From positions 248,001 to 312,000 of the forward strand of contig JAXHMJ010000005.1 in assembly GCA_034521575.1 (NCBI GenBank): a DNA stretch of 64,000 nt, read 5' to 3'. This DNA is from a candidate division KSB1 bacterium. GTDB lineage: Bacteria; Zhuqueibacterota; Zhuqueibacteria; Residuimicrobiales; Krinioviventaceae. The position numbers and the translations under genes are program-made. Under the pieces are notes generated by a model, which worked only from the letters and a program-made list of their open reading frames with translations, was not told where the DNA came from and did no database searches. This document shows positions 59,101 through 64,000 of this stretch, one piece after another; within the stretch, counting starts at the first letter, position 1; each line of letters opens with the position of its first letter.

Positions 59101-59248
59101 GGCTTTAAACGGTGTAAATGTCTTTCATAATCCGCTTTACGAATATCGAAGATTTAGAAGAACGGTTGACGGAAACATTAAAGACAACCAGACATCAATT
59201 GCCTATTCACCCAGAATTTTTGAACTCAATTTAAGATATAATTTTTAA
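56180..59248 (+). CDS. TonB-dependent outer-membrane receptor with carboxypeptidase-like N-terminal domain
   Basis: This is an intact 1022-residue protein. The signal segment (ALLLVGFVCVLLTGQAQ) follows a long n-region. A CarboxypepD-reg-like domain (TIKGQVIDNITGEALPAANV ... GFYTITNAPSG) spans about 50-135. The plug (about 150-280) has ELPDASAAEALSRLPGV, VIRGVESKLNQVLINGI and IGGVINLRLR. A 22-strand barrel should fill the rest and ends in the terminal phenylalanine signal (LRYNF). The plug and barrel motifs resemble oligosaccharide receptors of the TonB-Xanth-Caul type more than classic SusC, and no SusD follows. It probably imports xylo- or arabinoxylo-oligosaccharides using TonB energy. It is divergent from xylR, which suggests xylose-responsive control. 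Confidence 0.9.
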   Translation: MRKLLNCFMPLFRSDMDHNGPLPGTRALLLVGFVCVLLTGQAQPLIAKATIKGQVIDNITGEALPAANVVIQGTNFGAAADFNGFYTITNAPSGEQTLLVSYIGYESTEISVDVPESGSVTKDILLKAVAVEGEEITITAQARGQREAINQQIRADAIKNVVSSTKIHELPDASAAEALSRLPGVSLMEGDKVVIRGVESKLNQVLINGIELPSTDMEDRSTNLGFISSNLLSGIEVTKAITPDMDANTIGGVINLRLREAPSGLHFDVFTQGALNTQDRTYDNYKAWASISNRFLDDKLGVFLQGNATRFDGGQDRVGSDWEIAQDLPYGEAPYMMNSITLNDQWNVNNDRGGSLILDYKLPDGKIVLQNTIANNVSDNTAFRTIYAFNETLAEYAITRDKYKKDLMINALQAEYNFGNLNTRLSASHSSTNKATDIRYGDVGQFMSFQNTNSHPYGYDDEGNRIQFLNERRFFTIEDALDIPKDETDANNATIQGWVVARDEEFEQHLYNYTLDFTLPVAISDNIQSEFKFGGKIKTSERTNDVESYFSGSYDTDYYNATSDFFPDHPNLSPTNPVMYTDLRDPDYKRGEYFLEGEHEFKFAYDRDLMDDYMKTSIKGWTPARHMPYSERDDFSGSETFSAGYFMGNFNIGPRLTLIGGLRYEHYNMDYNANFVYCTHSVYGDGAIFDTLNTVDRNDEDIFPNFHIRYKVTDWSDIRLAYTEGISRPDYRAIMPSIYFEPGGYALAGNPKLKPARSANYDAYWSVYNNEIGLFTLGGFYKKIDNTFFQTGIFYPNLNHYDASFPGDDVWDTLGAQSPTGSQTVTTYINNPNPAHVRGLEVEWQTNFWYLPKPLNSMVLNINYTRSWSEMDYQQLRNIDSTYKDPDNPRFLKHKYITRDTARTARLLHQGNHNLNVVLGADYKDFSGRISFRMQGDVITSVGARPEEDAFTGNFYRWDFTLKQKLPFLDGLSVALNGVNVFHNPLYEYRRFRRTVDGNIKDNQTSIAYSPRIFELNLRYNF

Positions 59249-59263
59249 AGTATCTAATATTTC

Positions 59264-59341
59264 GCTGCATGGATTATACAACAAAGGATCGCAAATCTGC
59301 TTCTCATTGAGAATCGTCCAAAACAATCTAATCCATGCGGC
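59264..59341 (+). promoter_or_regulatory. Structured RNA element between the receptor and beta-helix genes
   Basis: GCTGCATGGATTA (59264-59276) pairs with TAATCCATGCGGC (59329-59341) over 13 positions with one G-U pair. Inside the 52-base loop sits a small hairpin TTCTC-ATT-GAGAA (59301-59313). The element starts 16 bases after the receptor stop. It could protect the mRNA, attenuate or end transcription, or bind a factor. No strong U tract follows (CTTGTTTAAAAA). Confidence 0.45.
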
Positions 59342-59520
59342 TTGTTTAAAAATTCTATACATACACAAAATCAGAAAGGAGGAGGATAATTCAAGAAAAA
59401 CTGCCAATCATAAGGGTTGAATGAGAACATTTATTGAACAGGAAAGGAGGCAGACAAAAGAAAAAAGGGTTTTAAAAAATTTTTGTAAACTAATCTTAAA
59501 AAAATTTGAGGAGCTACACT

Positions 59521-60195
59521 ATGAGAAAGTTACAGTTTATTTTACCCATGCTTCTTCTGTTAATGACCTCTTTGGTTTTTTCACAAACTTTGGACGACTT
59601 TGTCGATCAAGTGCGCGGAGATACGCTGGTCATTAAAGATTTCTTTGATATGGGAGAAGAACAGAACTCTTTATATCAGGCGCTGACTCTGGATACTGAT
59701 GCTCCCGAGGGCCGTGTTTATATGCTGAAAACAAACGGCTATTATCCGCTTGTCAACAGCCCGACCACACAAATGCCCACTGTTATCGTCGGAGAAGATG
59801 ATACGAGATTGGTGCAAAATGACGATGCTGCTGCTGCTCCTCCACTTGTATGCGGCGCTGCATGGGAGGGTGGTTCAAATACGGGTTCCATATCTCATCC
59901 TTATGATTTGACCCTCAAGAATATTAACATTGTTCCCGCATCAGCAAAAGCCGACTTGGGCTGGAGCTTTTCTGGCCCCGGAGCCGATGGTGTTACTCTG
60001 GATATTGAAAATTGTATGTTTGAGCGTACACGATGGGTATTTATGAATACCGGTTCCAAAGATGTCTCGTTCAAAATCAAAGACAGTTATTTTGTCAATA
60101 TGGTTGGTCAGCCGTGCCGCCGTAATGGTGGTGTCATGGATGTATTTAATACTGAAGACACTCTTTTGGTTGAAAATCCCAGCCACACGTTATGG
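59521..60195 (+). CDS. T9SS-secreted right-handed beta-helix protein, 5' part (frameshifted)
   Basis: The ATG at 59521 has GAGGAG eight bases upstream and opens a signal peptide (MRKLQFILPMLLLLMTSLVFS). A TTG five codons earlier is less likely. The mature part shows short repeats of beta strands (LTLKNINIVPAS; VTLDIENCMFERTRWVFMN; VSFKIKDSYFVNMVG) like the rungs of a right-handed beta-helix, as found in DUF4957/DUF5123-type proteins of polysaccharide loci. No catalytic residues are obvious, so binding of glycan is as likely as lyase activity. Homology is lost near 60190-60195. It lies directly downstream of the receptor, where Bacteroidota loci have SusD. Confidence 0.7.
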
Positions 60196-61280
60196 CTCAG
60201 GGCTACATGTACAAGTTCCGTCAATACCGGTTTAACCGAGTGATGATTAACCATAGTACCTTCATTAACATCAGCGGGTATGTATTCCTCGATTTGGGAT
60301 ACCAGGGTGATTTTAGCACGACCAACAACATCTTTGTGAACAGCAATGTGCAGGCTTATCATGGTGTACCTGAAATCGACGCCGGTGAGCAGGATCCTGA
60401 TGGACTTCCCATGGGTCTTGTTAATGTGATTGAATTGCCGGATAGCGTGGATTATCCGAGAAAATACCTGTTTGAAGGAAATGTGGTGTACTGGGATGAC
60501 CGGCTCTCGGATATCGCATCGACACTGAGCGCGGATGAAGTTAATGGAATCAGTGACTGGAAAGACCAGCAGATTGTCATGAATGAACGAACCCAGCAAA
60601 TGTTCGATAACGATGCTGAATATCCTTATCTGACATTGGGCACGAATTATATGGATGTTCTTCCCAATTTTACCGATCCTGCAGATCTCTTGACTGATCA
60701 GGTTGATGCATTAAAAGAATACAGTATTGCATCTGCAGATACCGCGGGTACCGCTGTTATGGATGCCTGGCGCCTGGTCAATGTGGGTGAGGATTATTAC
60801 ATTTATCCGGATTGGCCGATTCCTGTGGATCTTTCTTATGATGACACGAATTTGCTTTCAGGCGCTACGGGTGGTTTCCCGGTTGGTGACTTGAACTGGT
60901 TCCCGGATGAAAAAGCTGCCTGGAATGCTCAAAGATCCGCTGAATACGCCGCGATTCATGAAGCTTTGAATTCCGGCACGACAACTGTTGGTGTTGAGGA
61001 AATGAATGTACCGGAAGCTTTCGATCTCCAGCAAAATTATCCAAACCCGTTCAACCCGACAACAGAGATTAAATATTCAATTCCGACTTCAGGCAATGTG
61101 ACGCTAACAGTTTATAACACTCTGGGTCAAGAAATCGCTACTTTGGTAGATGGTTATAAAACGGCTAACCACATGCACAAAGTGACATTTAATGCTTCAA
61201 ATCTGACCAGTGGTGTTTATTTCTATTCACTGCAGACTGAAGATTTTTCACAGACAAAGAAAATGCTCCTGGTAAAATAA
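60190..61280 (+). CDS. T9SS-secreted right-handed beta-helix protein, 3' part (frameshifted)
   Basis: This continues the same gene in another frame from MAQGYMYKFRQYRFNRVMIN. It has further helix rungs (NRVMINHSTFINISGYVFLD; STTNNIFVNSNV), then a region rich in Asp and Trp (YYIYPDWPIPVDLSYDD; PVGDLNWFPDEKAAWN) and a C-terminal T9SS sorting domain (QQNYPNPFNPTTEIKYSIP; GVYFYSLQTEDF). The complete protein would be about 585 residues. The tail sends it to the cell surface or medium. A strong terminator lies 36 bases after the stop. The frameshift is near 60192, where ACGTTATG lacks or gains one base. Confidence 0.75.
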
Positions 61281-61315
61281 AAAGTCGGAACTTTAACAGA
61301 AATTGCTTGTACTTT

Positions 61316-61351
61316 AACCAAACCCTGATATTTTACTATCAGGGTTTGGTT
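61316..61351 (+). terminator. Rho-independent terminator after the beta-helix gene
   Basis: A perfect 15-bp stem (61316-61330 with 61337-61351) encloses the six-base loop TTTTAC and is followed by TATTAAAT. It ends the receptor/beta-helix transcription unit. It would also work on the opposite strand, but no gene converges on it. Confidence 0.85.
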
Positions 61352-61418
61352 TATTAAATCAGATTGTTCCTGACGTGTCGATTTTAGCACGTATTTTTAA
61401 ACTTGAATCATAAAATTG

Positions 61419-61449
61419 TTTGTCATGATTTTTAAATATTGTATATTTG
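61419..61449 (+). promoter_or_regulatory. Bacteroidota-type promoter of the parvulin gene
   Basis: TTTG at 61419-61422 and TATATTTG at 61442-61449 are separated by exactly 19 bases, matching the -33 TTTG / -7 TAnnTTTG consensus used by the Bacteroidota housekeeping sigma factor. The start codon of the next gene lies 95 bases downstream, and a terminator lies just upstream. Confidence 0.6.
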
Positions 61450-61543
61450 GTTTCTTGCTAACTGCTTTAGGGGATATAATATATCAAAAAAGTATATTGC
61501 TGGTATGATATAATATTTTTACACATTCATCGAAAGGCAGGCT

Positions 61544-62998
61544 ATGAGGTTATATAATTTATTATTTTTTCTGTTGATTGGCATCGTTACTGTCTGCATG
61601 ACAAGTTGTGCAGAGCATCCCCGAAAAGCTTCGAATGTCGTGGCTAAAATTGATAATGATTATACGATTACCTTTAAGGATTTGCAGGATTATGTATATG
61701 ATTGGTTTTATGATAAAAGATATCGGGATATGACAAGAGCCTATCATGACGCCCTTGATGCCATGGTAACGAATCAGCTGAAACGATTCGACTTTTTTGA
61801 AAAAGAATTACACAAAGATAAAGAATTGATTCAAAGCATTCGACGTATTATTAATGAGCAACTTGTAAACGAATATTACACCAGGCAATACGTGAATAAA
61901 TACGCGAATAAAGACAGCGCCAGAAAAGTGTATGATATGATGGACAAACAGGTTGGCTACCGGGAAATTTTTCTCAACATACCTGAAAAATCCACAAAGC
62001 AACAGATCAAATCAATTAAACAAAAAGCATTGGAAATTAAAACTGAAATTGAGAATGGAAAAGATTTTGGCAAATTGGCAAAATTGTACTCTCAGGATAC
62101 CACATCATTCAGTGGATATACCCGGCATATCGGATGGGAACAAGCCATTTCTAATCCAATCCATAGAGTTATATTTAAACTTGATGCCGGTGATGTTCGT
62201 GTTCTAATTGCGAATGACGGATTTCACATAGTCAAGGTGACAAATATTGGTAAAATCAAAGTTAAACCCTTTAACGACATTAAGAATGAAATAATAAACA
62301 AATTAAAGAACGCCTATTATAACAAGACGTTGGAAGAATATGAGCATGATAAAAATAAATTGATTGATGAAAACAGGTTAACCTGGAACGAAAAAGCTTT
62401 ACAGCAAATTGTCAAATGGTCAAAGAACCCCCAATTTTATGAAAAAATGTATAAAGACACCTTGCCGAATGCTATTGCTCATAATAATTTTACAATCTTG
62501 ACATATTCTGAAGGCAATATCGATTTGAAAGAATATTTCCGTTTGTTAAACAATGTTCTGATTCCAAAATCAGCCGATAATACAACGGACGAGGACATTA
62601 AACGATTTATCCTGGAAGCGATTCGCACCGATAAAATCGTCAAAAAAGCTAAAACACTTGGACTCGAAAACAATATCTTTCATGCCCGGACTGCTAATCC
62701 GGTATTACAAAATAAAATTGCATACTTGTATAATGTCGCTGTGATTGACTCACAAATTCCAGGGCCAACGGATGAGATGCTGCATACATTTTACAAGCAG
62801 CAAAAAGATTCTCTATATTATCAGTTGAAAAAAGTCAATATATACGCAATGATTTTTTCTGAGGAACAAAAGGCAAAAGATGTCATGCAGCGGATCAAAA
62901 ATGGTACTCCTTTTGAAGAAATAACCGGGAGATACCTGGTCAAAACATTTATACGAGATCGGGACGGTAACATTAAAACCTTCAAGAGCGCCGAGAAC
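61544..62998 (+). CDS. Parvulin-type peptidyl-prolyl isomerase lipoprotein, 5' part (frameshifted)
   Basis: This is a SurA/PrsA-like protein. The signal ends in a lipobox (VCMTSC), so it is a lipoprotein of the periplasmic side. An N-terminal helical domain (ITFKDLQDYVYDWFYDKRYR) is followed by a parvulin domain at about 140-235 (IFLNIPEKSTKQQIKSIKQ; NGKDFGKLAKLYSQDT; DAGDVRVLIANDGFHIVKV). A second parvulin domain starts near residue 425 (KVNIYAMIFSEEQKAKDVMQ). Parvulins help outer-membrane proteins fold. The frame is lost near 62990-63003, in front of the last parvulin strands. It has its own Bacteroidota-type promoter and is separated from the glycan genes by a terminator, so it is probably a housekeeping gene beside the locus. 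Confidence 0.78.
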
Positions 62999-63284
62999 GC
63001 CCTTTTTAGGCAAAGCTGCATTTGAATTAAAGCTACATGAAACAGCCGGGCCGGTGAAAGTTGTTGATCCCGAGAAAGGTGATCAATATGCAATCATCAA
63101 ATGCGCGCATATTCGGCCTGAAAAACAGCTGTTATTTGATGATGTGAAAAATTCCATCGCTAAAGATTACAGGAATCATCATAAAGAAAAATTGATGAAT
63201 AAAGTGAAAGAACAGCTGTGGAAAAAATATGATGTTAAAATTTATGAGAATATTCTGTCCAATAAATTAGAATTAATCAAATGA
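62999..63284 (+). CDS. Parvulin-type peptidyl-prolyl isomerase lipoprotein, 3' part (frameshifted)
   Basis: In the frame that continues the gene this piece reads PFLGKAAFELKLHETAGPVK and then DQYAIIKCAHIRPEKQLLFD, the end of the second parvulin domain, followed by a C-terminal helix (HHKEKLMNKVKEQLWKKYDV). One surplus base near 62990-63000 (for example AA for A) explains the shift. The stop codon overlaps the start of the next gene (ATGA at 63281-63284), a sign of an operon. Confidence 0.7.
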
Positions 63285-64000
63285 TTAAAACTTCAGTTCT
63301 CTATTTTGCTATATTGATCATATCAGCAAGCATTGTTTGTTTTGAAATAATTTCTACACGAATTTCATCGGTAATTTTTGTTAATAATTATGCCTATATC
63401 ATTCTTTCACTGGCTATTCTCGGCCTGGGAATGGGGGGAATTTATTCGCATTATAAAATAAAATCCAATAAAAACACCGGCGTATCCAGTATAATTTTAA
63501 AAACTGTCCTTCTCTTGGGAATTTCACTCTCTTTTTTTTTAGTTACCATCATTTTATTCAACGTTACGAATACGTTCCTATACTTTATTCTTCTCTTTTT
63601 CCCGTTTTTTCTTGCCGGAATTGTCTATGCACAACTATTTAAATTTTATGCAAAAAAGAGCTTTTAATCTATGCTTTTGACCTGACCGGCGCTGCTTTGG
63701 GTTCAGTGCTGTCCATTTTTCTATTGAATTATCTGGGAGCTCCCAACAGTGTCCTGTTTCTCTCTATCCTGATTTTCTGCTCCTTGATATTATTTTTACG
63801 GCAAAGATTGAAAACAGCACAAAAGATCGGGTCATATGCTATTCTGGTGATATTTGCTGCAGCACTCATGATAAACGGAGACGCCGATATTTTAGGAAGA
63901 ATTTCAATAGGACGCTTTCCTGAAAAGGATTTTTATCATGTCTATCCAAATGCTGAAAAAATATCCAACATTGCCGATAGCCGTTGGAGTATTTACGGAA
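63281..64000 (+). CDS. Spermidine-synthase-like polytopic membrane protein (partial, frameshifted)
   Basis: The ATG at 63281 overlaps the preceding stop. Several hydrophobic helices follow (VLYFAILIISASIVCFEII; YAYIILSLAILGLGMGG; VLLLGISLSFFLVTIILF), with a frame break at a run of four T (63662-63665). A fifth T would give KKSFLIYAFDLTGAALGSVL, which continues open to the window edge. The YAFDLTGAALGS string and helix pattern match the membrane part of large SpeE-related proteins, in which an N-terminal transporter-like bundle is fused to a spermidine-synthase fold. That second part would lie beyond 64000. The function of such fusions is not well established. Confidence 0.6.

Noticed and set aside
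59421-59636. 71-codon plus-strand frame overlapping the start of the beta-helix gene
   Set aside because: It is lysine-rich, lacks a family signature and overlaps the signal peptide of the real gene in another frame.
1-64000. CRISPR arrays, tRNA/rRNA genes, insertion sequences or phage genes
   Set aside because: No regularly spaced repeats, RNA-gene signatures or intact transposase or integrase frames were found by eye.

Overview
The window is a polysaccharide-degradation locus from a Gram-negative bacterium of the FCB (Bacteroidota-related) group. Evidence for this: eight predicted secreted proteins carry, or once carried, a type IX secretion (T9SS) C-terminal sorting domain of the NYPNPFNP type, which is common in Ignavibacteriota, Calditrichota, KSB1 and their relatives. 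There is a TonB-dependent receptor, and one promoter fits the Bacteroidota pattern TTTG-N19-TAnnTTTG. No SusD-like gene is visible. The exact phylum is an inference.

Layout: 1-1393 holds a decayed cation:proton antiporter and a scar with no intact gene. From 54236 down to 1394 almost everything is on the minus strand. In transcription order: GH10, GH51, CE1-type esterase, a discoidin-domain remnant, GH43, GH29, GH3, a GH31 C-terminal remnant, GH10, GH127/146, GH9, GH43, GH3, SGNH hydrolase, a DUF362 membrane protein, then a strong terminator at 24126-24157. A second block follows: GH43 lipoprotein, GH30, CE15, GH43-CBM, a tandem Sde182/DUF1593 protein, GH2, GH51, GH27, GH51, GH95. An XylR-type regulator (54672-55811, minus) is divergent from a TonB-dependent receptor (56180-59248, plus), which is followed by a T9SS beta-helix protein. 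After a terminator at 61316-61351 comes a separate plus-strand unit: a double-parvulin lipoprotein and a spermidine-synthase-like membrane protein cut by the right edge.

How it works together (inference from families): GH10 and GH30 cut a xylan backbone. CE15 and CE1/SGNH esterases release glucuronoyl, feruloyl or acetyl esters. GH43, GH51 and GH127/146 remove arabinose, GH95 and GH29 fucose, GH27 and GH2 galactose, and GH3/GH43 finish xylo-oligosaccharides. This fits a complex, possibly fucosylated glucuronoarabinoxylan, with GH9 and the GH31 remnant hinting at associated glucan or xyloglucan. The two GH10 enzymes and two esterases carry T9SS tails (degraded in CE15), while most exo-acting enzymes have only a signal peptide. 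This suggests attack at the surface, TonB-dependent uptake and periplasmic trimming under xylose-responsive control.

Quality warning: about a dozen genes are broken by single-base frameshifts, several at homopolymer runs, and one has an in-frame amber codon. Sequencing or assembly error is likely for many of these. Four sites (antiporter, GH95 3' end, GH31 remnant, discoidin remnant) look instead like deletions.
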